64,000 nt of DNA from Enterococcus termitis (GCF_001730305.1 NZ_MIJY01000044.1:124001-188000); one strand, 5' to 3'; positions 51,171 through 60,959 are shown, counted from the stretch's first letter. Notes: generated by a model not told the origin, from the sequence alone. A program made the numbers and translations.

Positions 51171-51220
51171 ACACTGAAAGAGAAACTTGGTATCATAAAG
51201 TTTTTCTTTCAGTGTTTTTG
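51171..51220 (+). terminator. Terminator of udk
   Basis: ACACTGAAAGA-AAACTT pairs with AAAGTTTTTCTTTCAGTGT around an 8-base loop; TTTTTG follows. Confidence 0.8.
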
Positions 51221-51319
51221 TTATTTTAAAAAAAGGAACATAGACAAATCATTCACTAGTGTAGTATCTTATGTGTTATCTACCGTTGGGGAAACGAGGA
51301 TCATGAGAGGAAGGATCAA

Positions 51320-51988
51320 ATGCGGATTTTAATTATTGAAGATAATCGTGAACTGGCTTTGTCAGTACAAAGAGGCTTGGAGCGAGAAAAATTTTTAGTT
51401 GATTTAGCCTTCTCTGGATTAGAAGGAGAAGAAAAGGCGTATGTGAATACGTATGATGCTATTTTACTGGATTTAAATTTACCAGACAAAGACGGTTTGG
51501 AAATCTTACATTTTTTAAGAGAAATGAATATTGATAGTCCGATCATTATCATCACAGCTAGAGATGAAATTGAAGAACGCGCTAAAGGGCTTGATTTTGG
51601 TGCAGATGATTATTTAGTGAAACCCTTCGAACTATTGGAATTGACTGCGCGGATCCGGGCAGTTATTCGCCGTTTTCATGGACGTTCAACGCCGAAAATC
51701 AAGATCAATGAGCTGGTGATCGATCCAGTGAAACGTTCTGCTTCTTATCAATCAAACGAAATTATTTTGAAGCCTAAAGAATTCGATATTCTCTTGTGTA
51801 TTGCTCATAATCACCCAGCAGTTGTTTCTACCGAAGAAATTGCAGAACACGTTTACGATGAAAATTTTGACCCATTCTCTTCTGTTCTTCGTGTACATAT
51901 AGCCAGATTAAAAAAGCAGCTTAATCAAGTTTCTGGAAAAGAGTTGCTTAAAACAATTCGTGCGAAAGGATATAAATTATGCGAGTAA
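51320..51988 (+). CDS. OmpR-family response regulator
   Basis: 222 residues with GGAAGGA. The receiver domain holds IIEDNREL, LLDLNLPDKDG with the phospho-Asp, ITARDE and DYLVKPF. The winged helix ends RVHIARLKKQLNQ and TIRAKGYKL. The gene overlaps its kinase by ten bases and starts a seven-gene unit with two ABC transport parts and a PASTA protein. Confidence 0.92.
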   Translation: MRILIIEDNRELALSVQRGLEREKFLVDLAFSGLEGEEKAYVNTYDAILLDLNLPDKDGLEILHFLREMNIDSPIIIITARDEIEERAKGLDFGADDYLVKPFELLELTARIRAVIRRFHGRSTPKIKINELVIDPVKRSASYQSNEIILKPKEFDILLCIAHNHPAVVSTEEIAEHVYDENFDPFSSVLRVHIARLKKQLNQVSGKELLKTIRAKGYKLCE

Positions 51989-53064
51989 CGTTTAAAGTCA
52001 GTTTGACAGTTTTAGCATTTGTTTTTTTTGTTATAGTGATCATTAGCGGCGGTTTTTTTGCATTAAAAAGTAACTGGCAATCATTGAATGTGGGGGAATC
52101 GATCGGATCTACGATGTACATTGTCGGAACAAATCAAAACGCAGATGTACAAGCCATTGAAACATTGGAAGTTGCTGGCGAAAAAATGGTTAGTGCCAAA
52201 ACTCTTGATGATATTTATATGACTTCATTCTTGAAATATTTACCATTGATTATTCTGATTGTTTCATCCGCCTTGCTTTTGTTAACGATCACTTTATGGT
52301 TGGTCTTGCGGCGGATCTATACGAAACAAATGATTCGAATTATTGATGATTTACAATTTCTTGAAAAGTTTAACGAAAAAAAGGTAGAAGATAAGCACGT
52401 AGCTCAAGCATTTAAACAGCTAAAAGACAAGTTTGATAGGAATTTAGACGATTATAAAAGATTGAGCAGTTATTTGACTCACGAGCAAAAAAACGCCATT
52501 GCTATTTTAAGAGCAAATCTAGAGCTGGAAGAAAATGAATCAAGTAACCTGCATATTTTAGATCGTTTAACAGATAGTATCGATGATATCTTAACCTTGT
52601 CTAATAACGTTGAAGAACTTCCAACCGAGCAAGTAGATGTGTCATTGATTTGTGCCGAGGTTTGTGATACGTATCAGAAAAGCTATCCTGATTTGTCATT
52701 TACATTTGACGAGGTGGACACACCCTTCATTTTAGGGAAAAATCGCTGGATCTATCGAGCTATCTCTAATTTGGTGGACAATGCGATCAAGTATGGAGAG
52801 GGGAAACCGATCGATGTTGCAGTAAGCTGCCAAAAAGGGAGTGTGGTCGTTAAAATCAAAGACAGAGGAAAAGGAATCGATCCGAAAAGACAAACCACTG
52901 TCTTTAATCATCGCTACCGGATTAATGCTCTGAAATTGGACGGATACGGGATAGGATTATCGGTTGTTTCTCACGTATGTGATCTTTGTCAGGGATTTGT
53001 ATACGTAGATAGTAAAGCAAATGAAGGATCTACATTTTATTTATCTTTTCCGCAAATTTCTTAA
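51979..53064 (+). CDS. Sensor histidine kinase
   Basis: 361 residues. Helices at about 8-29 and 82-106 enclose only about 50 extracellular residues, too small for a large sensor domain, so it may sense membrane events or its transporter. The H-box reads LTHEQKNAIAIL, departing from the usual SHELKTPL after His-Glu. The N, G1 and G2 boxes (NLVDNAIKYGEG, DRGKGIDP, GYGIGLSVV) are normal. Confidence 0.9.
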   Translation: MRVTFKVSLTVLAFVFFVIVIISGGFFALKSNWQSLNVGESIGSTMYIVGTNQNADVQAIETLEVAGEKMVSAKTLDDIYMTSFLKYLPLIILIVSSALLLLTITLWLVLRRIYTKQMIRIIDDLQFLEKFNEKKVEDKHVAQAFKQLKDKFDRNLDDYKRLSSYLTHEQKNAIAILRANLELEENESSNLHILDRLTDSIDDILTLSNNVEELPTEQVDVSLICAEVCDTYQKSYPDLSFTFDEVDTPFILGKNRWIYRAISNLVDNAIKYGEGKPIDVAVSCQKGSVVVKIKDRGKGIDPKRQTTVFNHRYRINALKLDGYGIGLSVVSHVCDLCQGFVYVDSKANEGSTFYLSFPQIS

Positions 53065-53127
53065 AGTTAACATTCAGTTAACAATCAATTTGATATAGTG
53101 AGTTCAAGGAAGGAGTGGAGCAGGAGG

Positions 53128-54471
53128 ATGCTCGTCTTAAAACACGCTTTCTTAAATCTAAAAAGGCATCGCTGGCAACACCTGTTGCTGGGTAGTTTAT
53201 TGTTTTTATTGATTTTTACGACAATGACAGCTTATACCCTTTTTACATCAGCCGGACGATTTGCCAAACAGTATGAAAGACAATTCAAGTCAGTTGTAAC
53301 GATACTACAGTCGGATTTAAGCATAGCGCAAGGGGAAACACAAGCAAAAGAGCAATACCTTAAAATTGGAGAGTCTGATTTTGTCGATGAAATGAAAATC
53401 ATAGGAAATATCTCAATAGTGTTTGACCAGTTAAAAACGGTCCAGCAGCCGATCAACATTGGACGTGGAACGATGGATAGCAGCTTGGAGACAGATGAAA
53501 TGCAGCTTGAGCTAACGATATTAAGATTTGGGACAACAGCAGATATTGCAAAAGAGCTTTTTGAGAGCAATCAAGAACTGAAAACAGGAACGACAAATCT
53601 GAAGTTGAACGAGTGTTTGATTAGTGATGATTTAGCAAAATTAAATCAGTTAAGTATCGGCGATACCATTGAGTTTACAGTGGTAGGTAATGATCAAAAA
53701 GCCCCTAAAAAGCTAACAATTGCCGGGATTTATCAGTCTAAGACACCAGTGGAAAAAAGGAATGACGATAATTGGTCAGCATTTCAAAGCGATGATGTTT
53801 TCATAAACTCGGATACAGTGAGCACCATGGAAGATTTTAAGAAATTCGGTTCTATGAATGTTTCGTATAAGCTGAAAAGTCAAAAAGATACTTCGAATTT
53901 CATCAAAGAGATAGAGCAGACAAATGTTAGTAAACAACATTATATAATGACAAATGAAACCAATAAAAAAACAGCTATAAGCATTATAAATGGTGTGAAG
54001 ACTTTTTCAAGTGTGCTTTTTTTAGGGAGCTTGATTTTTGGGGTTTTTATTCTCATTTTCGTTGCATTAGATCGCTTTAAGCGTTCACAAGTAGAAATCT
54101 GTATATTAAAAAGCAGCGGCATCACCAACAAACAGTTGGTGTATAGTCGATTGATCGAATTGCTAGGTGTGATTTCTATCAGCTTTATTTTTGCCTTGTT
54201 CGTAGTTCTTCATACCGTACAACCGATCGCTGACTGGCAAATTACTAGTCAAAAAAGGTTATATGATGTGTTTGAACAAGTAGCTTTTACTGTAACGAGT
54301 GACGCTTCAGAGGTTGTTCATTCACTGCCTATCAGCTTAGATGGTCTTTCTTTTATTAGCTTTGTAGCTATTGCAGGCTTGTGTTTGCTCATAATTGGTT
54401 CTATTGACAGTTATAAAATCTTCAAATTTAAATCGATTGCATTTTTGTTAGAAAGGAATATAGACGAGTGA
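53128..54471 (+). CDS. FtsX-like ABC permease, first
   Basis: 447 residues from the ATG at 53128, which gives the usual MLVLKHAFLNLKRHRWQHLL opening; a GTG at 53098 is possible. A first helix (about 22-40), a long extracytoplasmic domain (about 50-285), then three helices in the C-terminal half with VEICILKSSGITNKQLVYSR, as in MacB/Vex-type permeases. It overlaps the following pseudo-ATPase gene by four bases, implying they are partners. Confidence 0.82.
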   Translation: MLVLKHAFLNLKRHRWQHLLLGSLLFLLIFTTMTAYTLFTSAGRFAKQYERQFKSVVTILQSDLSIAQGETQAKEQYLKIGESDFVDEMKIIGNISIVFDQLKTVQQPINIGRGTMDSSLETDEMQLELTILRFGTTADIAKELFESNQELKTGTTNLKLNECLISDDLAKLNQLSIGDTIEFTVVGNDQKAPKKLTIAGIYQSKTPVEKRNDDNWSAFQSDDVFINSDTVSTMEDFKKFGSMNVSYKLKSQKDTSNFIKEIEQTNVSKQHYIMTNETNKKTAISIINGVKTFSSVLFLGSLIFGVFILIFVALDRFKRSQVEICILKSSGITNKQLVYSRLIELLGVISISFIFALFVVLHTVQPIADWQITSQKRLYDVFEQVAFTVTSDASEVVHSLPISLDGLSFISFVAIAGLCLLIIGSIDSYKIFKFKSIAFLLERNIDE

Positions 54472-55142
54472 CGATTCTCTCTCTTAAACATATAGTATAT
54501 ACACATGAAAAAAATAAGATGACTGTGCTGGACGATATTACTGCAGATTTTGAAGCTGGGAAAGTTTACGTTATTTTAGGGAAAAGCACTGAAAAAAGTA
54601 CCTTGCTTGCTTTGTTAGCCGGAATCGATACCGTTTCAAAAGGAACGATCATGTATAAAAATCAGAATTTTCAAAAAATAGATCGTGATCGTTATCGCAG
54701 AACAGAAGTTGGGACGATTTTTCAGCAATACAATTTAATACCAGAGGCCAGCGCATTGATGATGTTCAAATTATTATCTTGGAAACAAGGAAATGATACG
54801 GAACGATTCCTAAGCTGTTTAAAAAAAGTCGGAGTCGATGAGAAGCAGGCGAATAAAAAAATCAAGAAGCTGTCTTTTGCAAATCAGCAGCGAGTGTGTT
54901 TGGCAAAAGCGGTATTGAACAATCCTGAAATTATCATTCTTGATGCGCCTGAAATTACGTTGAACCATCTTTCTCTAGAAGCAGTCATGACTTATTTACG
55001 TATGTACGCTAAAAATGAAAATAAATGTGTCATCATTGGCTCACAATCAAATGAGGTTGCAGCTTGTGCAGATGAATTATGGGGACTGAATGGTGGGAAA
55101 CTATCATTTATCAAAGACAACACAAAAAATGATGGGAGCTAA
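54468..55142 (+). CDS. Degenerate ABC ATPase (pseudo-ATPase)
   Basis: 224 residues, the same length as the intact paralogue at 56687. The fold aligns throughout (MTIL start, FQQYNLIPE, QQRVCLAKAVLNNPEII, NKCVII), but every catalytic motif is broken. Walker A is GKSTEKST (38-45) instead of GQSGSGKTT; the signature is LSFAN (135-139) instead of LSGGE; after Walker B the DEP is DAPE (159-162); the switch His is Gln in GSQSNE (191-196). The frame is intact and translationally coupled to the permease, so a structural role is likely. Confidence 0.82.
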   Translation: MTILSLKHIVYTHEKNKMTVLDDITADFEAGKVYVILGKSTEKSTLLALLAGIDTVSKGTIMYKNQNFQKIDRDRYRRTEVGTIFQQYNLIPEASALMMFKLLSWKQGNDTERFLSCLKKVGVDEKQANKKIKKLSFANQQRVCLAKAVLNNPEIIILDAPEITLNHLSLEAVMTYLRMYAKNENKCVIIGSQSNEVAACADELWGLNGGKLSFIKDNTKNDGS

Positions 55143-55195
55143 GAATTAACATTCTTTTCCCAGTCATGTCTGTCTAAAATGGGAAGGAAGAATGT

Positions 55196-56674
55196 ATGAA
55201 TTATTGGAATCGAGCGTTATGCAGTGTAACAAGAAGAAAAGGGAAATCAATTATTTTATTTGCAGTTATTTTTATTTTAGGGAATGTGATTGCTGGTTCT
55301 ATTGCAATCCAACAATCATCAGCGAACGTAGAAAAGAAAATCAAAAATGATTTAGGGGCGACCGTTACGATTGATATGGACTTTGATAAGATGATGGAAG
55401 AAGGGCAATCCTATTCTCCAGATCCATTGAAAGAAGAGGTTATCAAACAATTAGGGAAATCAGCCTATGTTAAAAACTTTGACTATAACGTAAAAACCAG
55501 CTTATTTGTAAAGAAAATCAAAGTCTATGAGCAGGAAAATTCAGGGATGATCGGCGGATTGTCAAATATGATTAGTCTTAAGGGAACAAATTTATTAGAA
55601 CCATTGGATTTTAAAGATAAAAAAGTAAATCTGGTTGATGGTCGAACCTTTAAACAAGAAGAAATCGACAATGGGAAAGATGTTGCGATCATTTCAAAAA
55701 AAGTCGCTGAAGAGAATGGCTTTAGTGTGGGAGATAAGGTGGTCTTAGATAGTTCTATTGTCGATTATAAAGCAGATGGTTCCACTGAAGAAGTCGGTAA
55801 GTTAGATCATCCAGTTGAAATCATCGGAATTTTTGAACCAGTTAGTGTAGAGAAGAAAAAATCTGATAATAAAGAGAAACAAGGGGTCAATGAGCAATTT
55901 TTAGAGACCGAACAATTCAATACGATCTATCTGCCAAATGATGCAGTAACCGCAATCAGTAAACTTGAATTTGATAAAGGTAAAGAGTTATTGCCGGAGC
56001 GCTATAAAAAAGCGAACGGAACAGAGGCTACCTTTGAAGATATCAGCCAAATCGTTCCTACTTATATTCTTAAATCGCCGGAAGATGTAGAAGCATTTAA
56101 AGAAGAAGCCAAATCAAGTGTTCCAGAAGGCTACAAACTAAACGCTTCTACGGATCAGTATGATCAAGTTGGCGGTACAGTCAAAAAAATGTCACAGATT
56201 TCAGGATATGTCGTGCTATTAGCTATCGGTGCATCATTATTGATCATTTCTCTTGTCGTTATTTTATTTTTAAGAGATCGTAAGCATGAACTTGGTATTT
56301 ACTTATCTCTAGGAGAAACCAGAGCGAAAGTCATGCAGCAGATTTTGATTGAATTGTTATTGATCAGCTTGATTGCGATGTGCTTGTCATTAGTAACAGG
56401 AAACGTTCTTGGAAAAATGGTATCAGAATCTTTGGTTGCTAACGATGCATTATCTCAAGCGGAAGGTGCAGCGAATAATGGAGTAATGATGATCGGCGGT
56501 TCAACAAATATGCCAAGTCTAACAACAGAAGAAGTTTCAGGAGCTTACGAGGTGAAATTCTCGATCAGCTATATCGTGACATTTTTAATTGCTGGATTAA
56601 GCACAGTTTTATTGTCTGCGATTTTACCTTTGACCTATGTCTTACGGCTAAATCCAAAGAAAATCATGATGTAG
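55196..56674 (+). CDS. FtsX-like ABC permease, second
   Basis: 492 residues with GGAAGGAAG. A first helix at about 18-37 after TRRKGKSIILF, a large outside domain (about 45-340) and three C-terminal helices, with HELGIYLSLGETRAKVMQQI and the closing LPLTYVLRLNPKKIMM, match Vex3-type MacB permeases. It pairs with the intact ATPase downstream, 12 bases away. Confidence 0.85.
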   Translation: MNYWNRALCSVTRRKGKSIILFAVIFILGNVIAGSIAIQQSSANVEKKIKNDLGATVTIDMDFDKMMEEGQSYSPDPLKEEVIKQLGKSAYVKNFDYNVKTSLFVKKIKVYEQENSGMIGGLSNMISLKGTNLLEPLDFKDKKVNLVDGRTFKQEEIDNGKDVAIISKKVAEENGFSVGDKVVLDSSIVDYKADGSTEEVGKLDHPVEIIGIFEPVSVEKKKSDNKEKQGVNEQFLETEQFNTIYLPNDAVTAISKLEFDKGKELLPERYKKANGTEATFEDISQIVPTYILKSPEDVEAFKEEAKSSVPEGYKLNASTDQYDQVGGTVKKMSQISGYVVLLAIGASLLIISLVVILFLRDRKHELGIYLSLGETRAKVMQQILIELLLISLIAMCLSLVTGNVLGKMVSESLVANDALSQAEGAANNGVMMIGGSTNMPSLTTEEVSGAYEVKFSISYIVTFLIAGLSTVLLSAILPLTYVLRLNPKKIMM

Positions 56675-56686
56675 GAGGAACTCAAG

Positions 56687-57361
56687 ATGACAATTTTACA
56701 AGCAAAAAATGTGAGCTACTTTTATCAAGATGGTGATAAACGCCGCATCATCTTACAGGACACTTCAATCAATTTTGAACAAGGCCAATTTTATACGATT
56801 CTCGGACAATCCGGTTCTGGCAAGACTACGTTTCTTTCATTAATCAGTGCATTAGATGAACCGAAATCTGGTGAAGTATTGTATAAAGGGCAAAATATAA
56901 AAGAAATCGGGCTGGAAAAATACCGTAGAGACGATATCAGTATCATCTTTCAAAGCTACAATTTAGTGCCATATCTGACTGCTTTAGAAAATGTATTGGT
57001 CGCAATGTCGATCACAGATAATGATATGCCTAAAGATGATCGTGAGGTCGCATACAATTTGTTGGATTATATCGGAATCAATAAAAGTAAAGCCGATCGT
57101 TTAGTCGGACAATTATCCGGTGGGGAACAGCAGCGGGTCGCTATCGCTAGAGCGTTAGCAACAAATGTCGATATCATTCTCGCAGATGAGCCAACAGGAA
57201 ATTTGGACGAAGGAATGGAACAGGAAATCGTTGACATCTTCAAAGATTTGGCGGAAACACATAACAAATGTGTGATCGTTGTAACCCATTCTAACGAAAT
57301 TGCCAATCAATCAGATAAGACTTATTTCTTAAAGCAAGGCGAGTTGATGTTGAATGAGTGA
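56687..57361 (+). CDS. ABC transporter ATP-binding protein (MacB/LolD type)
   Basis: 224 residues with AGGAGG. GQSGSGKTT (40-48), FQSYNLVPYLTALENV, LSGGEQQRVAIARALA, ILADEPTGNLDEG and VVTHSNEIA are all intact. It can energise both permeases of the unit: its own partner and, if a mixed ATPase pair forms, the one bound to the dead paralogue. It overlaps the PASTA gene by eight bases. Confidence 0.9.
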   Translation: MTILQAKNVSYFYQDGDKRRIILQDTSINFEQGQFYTILGQSGSGKTTFLSLISALDEPKSGEVLYKGQNIKEIGLEKYRRDDISIIFQSYNLVPYLTALENVLVAMSITDNDMPKDDREVAYNLLDYIGINKSKADRLVGQLSGGEQQRVAIARALATNVDIILADEPTGNLDEGMEQEIVDIFKDLAETHNKCVIVVTHSNEIANQSDKTYFLKQGELMLNE

Positions 57362-58820
57362 TTTTTTATCTAATTTCAATAAAAATAATTACGATGAAAC
57401 CAAAGAGAAAAAGCAACAAGTAAGCAAGGAGCAAAAGCCTGTAAAACAAGAACCGGTAAAACAAGAGCCAAGACAGGAATCTTCAAGATCAGAAGCGTTG
57501 CCTAAGGCTCCAATCACTCCAACCAATGATACACAGAAACCAGAAGCACCTCTTCCAACGCGCACACAACAATTGGAGGCAGATACTGAAATCGATCCAA
57601 CCTATCATCAGAAACGTAAAAGAAAACGGTTGTTGCGCGGAGGTGGTGTGTTCCTTTTACTTTGCCTAGTCTATATCGCCTACTATCAAATGACCCACGT
57701 CAAATTACCGGATTTTACTGGTGAAGACTTAGCGCAAGCTCGTACCTGGGCTGCTGAAAATAAGCTGAAACTTGACGTTGAACAGACGTATAGCGATACA
57801 GTTGAAACAAATAAAGTCATTTCTCAAAAAAATAAAAAAGATAGTAAAATAAAAAAAGGGTCTGAATTGAAAGTAGTCTCAAGTTTAGGTGCTGATCCGG
57901 AAGAAACGTTAAAGCTACCTGATTTTATGAAAATGAAAAAATCAGAAGCGGAAAAATGGATCAAAGAACACAAAGCGGACAATCTTTCTCTTATTGATGA
58001 ATACAACGATACTTTAGAAAAAGGCAAAGCTGTTCGGTTCGAAATTGTAAACAAAGAAGTGACGAAAGACAATTATAAGCGTAAAGACAAAGCGAATATG
58101 TACTATTCTAAAGGCAAAGAAACCTTTGAGAAAACAATTTCTGTACCAGACTTTACCAAAAAAATGAAATCAGAAGTTGAAAGCTGGGCCAAGACGAATG
58201 AGATCAATGTGACCTATGAAGAAGCCAGTTCAGCAGATATACCAGCAGAAAGCATTATTTCTCAAAGCATTGCTAAAGATCAAAAAGTTGCTAAAAAAGA
58301 TAGTTTAACTGTGACTGTCTCACTGGGTAAAGGATATGTTGTACCCAATTTTGCTGAATATACGCAAGAAGATGCGGGAACTGCTGTTGATGGTCTAATC
58401 ATCAAAGCGAAAAATGTTTTCACAAATAACGTGCCTTACGGACAGTTGATATCGCAAAGTGTTGAGGCCGGCACAACGTTGACGAGTAAAGATAATTTGA
58501 AGGTAGACGTTTATTATTCAGCAGGACAGCCGTATTTGAAAGATTTGAGAAATAATACGGTGGAAGGCGATTTACAAAAACTTTTCTACGACGAGTTTCA
58601 ATCAAAAGGTGCAAATGTTCAATATACTGTTCGGTATGTGGATTCTGCCGAAGCAAAAGGAACCGTGGTCGGAATGAGCGCCTATAACCAATATATTCCG
58701 TTAGACTATACAGTCGGGCTGGATGTCAGTTTAGGAAATCTGGCAGGAGCAAGTGAAAAAAGATCAAACAATGCATCAGAATCAGGTTCTGCAAACAACG
58801 AAGAGAAGCAAGAACAGTAA
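57354..58820 (+). CDS. Membrane-anchored PASTA-domain protein
   Basis: 488 residues. A charged cytoplasmic head (1-95, rich in Lys, Gln, Glu and Pro) leads to one helix at about 98-115 after KRKRKRLLRGGG. Outside, PASTA-like modules begin at VKLPDFTGEDLAQARTWA (about 119), LKLPDFMKMKKSEAEKW (about 186), ISVPDFTKKMKSEVESW (about 261) and YVVPNFAEYTQEDAGTA (about 328), with a further divergent unit and a Ser/Asn/Glu tail. There is no kinase domain. PASTA domains bind peptidoglycan fragments or beta-lactams, so this may report wall state to the transporter/two-component unit. Confidence 0.82.
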   Translation: MSDFLSNFNKNNYDETKEKKQQVSKEQKPVKQEPVKQEPRQESSRSEALPKAPITPTNDTQKPEAPLPTRTQQLEADTEIDPTYHQKRKRKRLLRGGGVFLLLCLVYIAYYQMTHVKLPDFTGEDLAQARTWAAENKLKLDVEQTYSDTVETNKVISQKNKKDSKIKKGSELKVVSSLGADPEETLKLPDFMKMKKSEAEKWIKEHKADNLSLIDEYNDTLEKGKAVRFEIVNKEVTKDNYKRKDKANMYYSKGKETFEKTISVPDFTKKMKSEVESWAKTNEINVTYEEASSADIPAESIISQSIAKDQKVAKKDSLTVTVSLGKGYVVPNFAEYTQEDAGTAVDGLIIKAKNVFTNNVPYGQLISQSVEAGTTLTSKDNLKVDVYYSAGQPYLKDLRNNTVEGDLQKLFYDEFQSKGANVQYTVRYVDSAEAKGTVVGMSAYNQYIPLDYTVGLDVSLGNLAGASEKRSNNASESGSANNEEKQEQ

Positions 58821-58842
58821 TTATTAGAATAAAAAGAGACAA

Positions 58843-58879
58843 AGTCAAGAGAAAAAACGCTCTTGACTTCTTTTTTTTG
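58843..58879 (+). terminator. Terminator of the two-component/ABC/PASTA unit
   Basis: AGTCAAGAG pairs with CTCTTGACT around AAAAAACG; TTTTTTTT follows. Confidence 0.8.
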
Positions 58880-59323
58880 ATTAGAATTTAATGAGAGATC
58901 TATTTTTGATTTTTCGAGTTGCATAGAGTAAAAAGTATTATTTTCACTTTGTATATAAAAAAATAATATATTTATTTAGCGAAAAGGAATTTTAATGTTA
59001 AATAAAAGATAAAATGTCCGTTTTTTTATAATTTTATGCCTGTTTAGAAACAAGCTTTTAGAGGTTTGTTTGTTAATTATTTCTTTATTTATGAAAAAAG
59101 TTAATTTTTATTATGATTTGGACTTTTTATTGTGTGATATATATTTGTGTAAAATTTATTTTTGGAGGGGGAAAAATTTAAAGGGAGAATTCTCATTGAA
59201 TCTTCCTTTTTGTAGAGATTATCAAAGTTTTTAGTAAATGGTATAAAATATTGAAAAATAGGAATGGAAAAGCATGATATAATTTACACAAAAGATGTTT
59301 TTGAAGAGGGGTGATAATATACT
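58880..59323 (+). other. AT-rich intergenic region with an extended -10 promoter
   Basis: About 440 bases without a plausible gene on either strand; in particular no short antitoxin gene precedes the toxin gene. TGATATAAT at 59275-59283 is an extended -10, with GAGGGG at about 59306 as ribosome site for the MazF gene. Confidence 0.5.
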
Positions 59324-59665
59324 ATGATACGAAGAGGAGAGATATTTTATGCCAATCTTTCGCCTGTGATTGGATCGGAGCAGGGGGGGATTAGACCTGT
59401 ATTGATTATTCAAAATAATAAAGGAAATCTATTCAGTCCAACATTGATCGTTGCTCCAATTACTAGAAATGTAAACAAAAAGATGCAGCCAACACAAGTC
59501 AAAGTGGATATACCGCATGACGATCGCATGACACCGTCATTGGTGCTGCTTGAACAAATTCGAACACTAGATAAAGAACGAATCCTGCATAAAATTTGTC
59601 AGTTGCCTAATGAAGATATGATAAAGGTCGATCAGGCACTAAAGATAAGTATTGGTATTCGTTGA
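59324..59665 (+). CDS. MazF/PemK-type endoribonuclease toxin
   Basis: 113 residues. RRGEIFYANLSPVIGSEQGG, then RPVLIIQNN, VAPITRN and LLEQIRTLDKERI follow MazF closely, including the Arg of the active site near 20-26 and Thr of PITRN. MazF cuts mRNA at short sequences. In Firmicutes an antitoxin gene usually lies directly upstream; here the preceding 440 bases have none, so the gene is orphan by position and has its own promoter. Confidence 0.85.
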   Translation: MIRRGEIFYANLSPVIGSEQGGIRPVLIIQNNKGNLFSPTLIVAPITRNVNKKMQPTQVKVDIPHDDRMTPSLVLLEQIRTLDKERILHKICQLPNEDMIKVDQALKISIGIR

Positions 59666-59972
59666 AATTAGAAGTTATACATAGCTAATCATACATAGAT
59701 ATTTGTAAAGAATAGATAATTGAACATTGAGGATTTTATCAAAAAATTTATGAATATACGTTTAAATGATGAAAATAAAAAACGTCTGAGCAGAGGTGTT
59801 CAACTACGAGACATAGACGTAGTTGCTTCTGATTTCACCGTTTAATTGTAACCTAAGTATCTTGAGCCTGTCTCAATGATACTTTTTTTCTTGGTCAGTA
59901 ATCTGGCTGAGAGAGCTTTCTTTGAAATTTAACGTAATTATAGCTATAGTAGAAATAAGGGAGTTGAACGGG
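59666..59972 (+). other. Intergenic with a hairpin
   Basis: CAACTACG pairs with CGTAGTTG at about 59799-59823, not followed by a T-run. A CACCGTTTAAT stretch just after it is shared with the two-hairpin repeat family, but the match is short. No gene was seen. Confidence 0.35.
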
Positions 59973-60947
59973 ATGAAAAAAATTCGTTATGGTATTTTGA
60001 GCACGGCCCAAATTGTTCCGCGATTTGTTCAAGGCATCAGAGCAAGTCAAGCAGGAGAAGCATTTGCTATTGCATCAAGAGCACTGCCAAAAGCTGAAAA
60101 AATGGCTAAAGAATTAGCGATTCCAAAAGCATATGGCAGTTACGAAGCATTGTGCAAAGATCAAGAGATTGATGTGGTTTATGTGGCGACCTATAATAAA
60201 GGTCACTATGAATGTGCAAAGTTAGCTTTGCTGCATGGAAAGCATGTGCTGGTGGAAAAGCCGTTTACTTTGTATAGTGAACAAGCTGCCGAGCTTTTTG
60301 AATTAGCAGAAAAAAATGGCTGCTTTTTGATGGAAGCACAGAAATCAGTTTTTCTACCGACGACCCAGAAGGTCAAGCAGGCAATACAACAAAATAAAAT
60401 TGGCAATGTCCATTTTATGAAGTCTATCACTACATATCCAAGTGTGGATCATATCGCTTGGTTCCATTCCTTAGACTCTGGCGGCGGAGCTTTGCATGGC
60501 TCTGGAAGTTATCCGATCCAATACATGCAATTTTTGCTGGATCAGCCGATCACAGCTTATGCTGGAAATGCAACGGGAGAAAAGAATAAAACAGATGATC
60601 AGGTCGACTTAAGTTTGGCATTTCAAAATCAAGTATTAGGTAATATTTTTGTTTCAGTCAAAGTTGATATTCCAAGTAAATTGACTATTTATGGTGAAAA
60701 AGGACGAATTGATGTTCCAACGTTTTGGAAAGCAAAACAAGCAATTCTTTCTAGTAAGGATGGTCAGCAGGAAATATTGACTGGTGATTTTGAGAGTGAG
60801 TTTACCTTTGAAATCGATCATGTGAATGAGTGTCTGCAACAAGGTTTGTTGGAAAGCCCTGTGATGACGAAAAAAATAACCATGGAGACTGTCGCACTCG
60901 TTGACAAGTTATATCAAAAATGGGTGGGTGAAGGTCAAATTGGTTGA
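59973..60947 (+). CDS. Gfo/Idh/MocA-family oxidoreductase
   Basis: 324 residues from the ATG at 59973 with AGGGAG upstream; an in-frame start at 59922 lacks a ribosome site. RYGILSTAQIVPRFVQGI is the Rossmann start, and KHVLVEKPFTL carries the catalytic EKP Lys. GSGSYPIQYMQFLLDQP falls where the family has a His-aided active site motif (GG-x-x-x-D-x-G-x-Y). It is a NAD(P)-linked dehydrogenase of a sugar or related polyol; the substrate is not known. Confidence 0.85.
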   Translation: MKKIRYGILSTAQIVPRFVQGIRASQAGEAFAIASRALPKAEKMAKELAIPKAYGSYEALCKDQEIDVVYVATYNKGHYECAKLALLHGKHVLVEKPFTLYSEQAAELFELAEKNGCFLMEAQKSVFLPTTQKVKQAIQQNKIGNVHFMKSITTYPSVDHIAWFHSLDSGGGALHGSGSYPIQYMQFLLDQPITAYAGNATGEKNKTDDQVDLSLAFQNQVLGNIFVSVKVDIPSKLTIYGEKGRIDVPTFWKAKQAILSSKDGQQEILTGDFESEFTFEIDHVNECLQQGLLESPVMTKKITMETVALVDKLYQKWVGEGQIG

Positions 60948-60959
60948 AAGAAACTGCGG

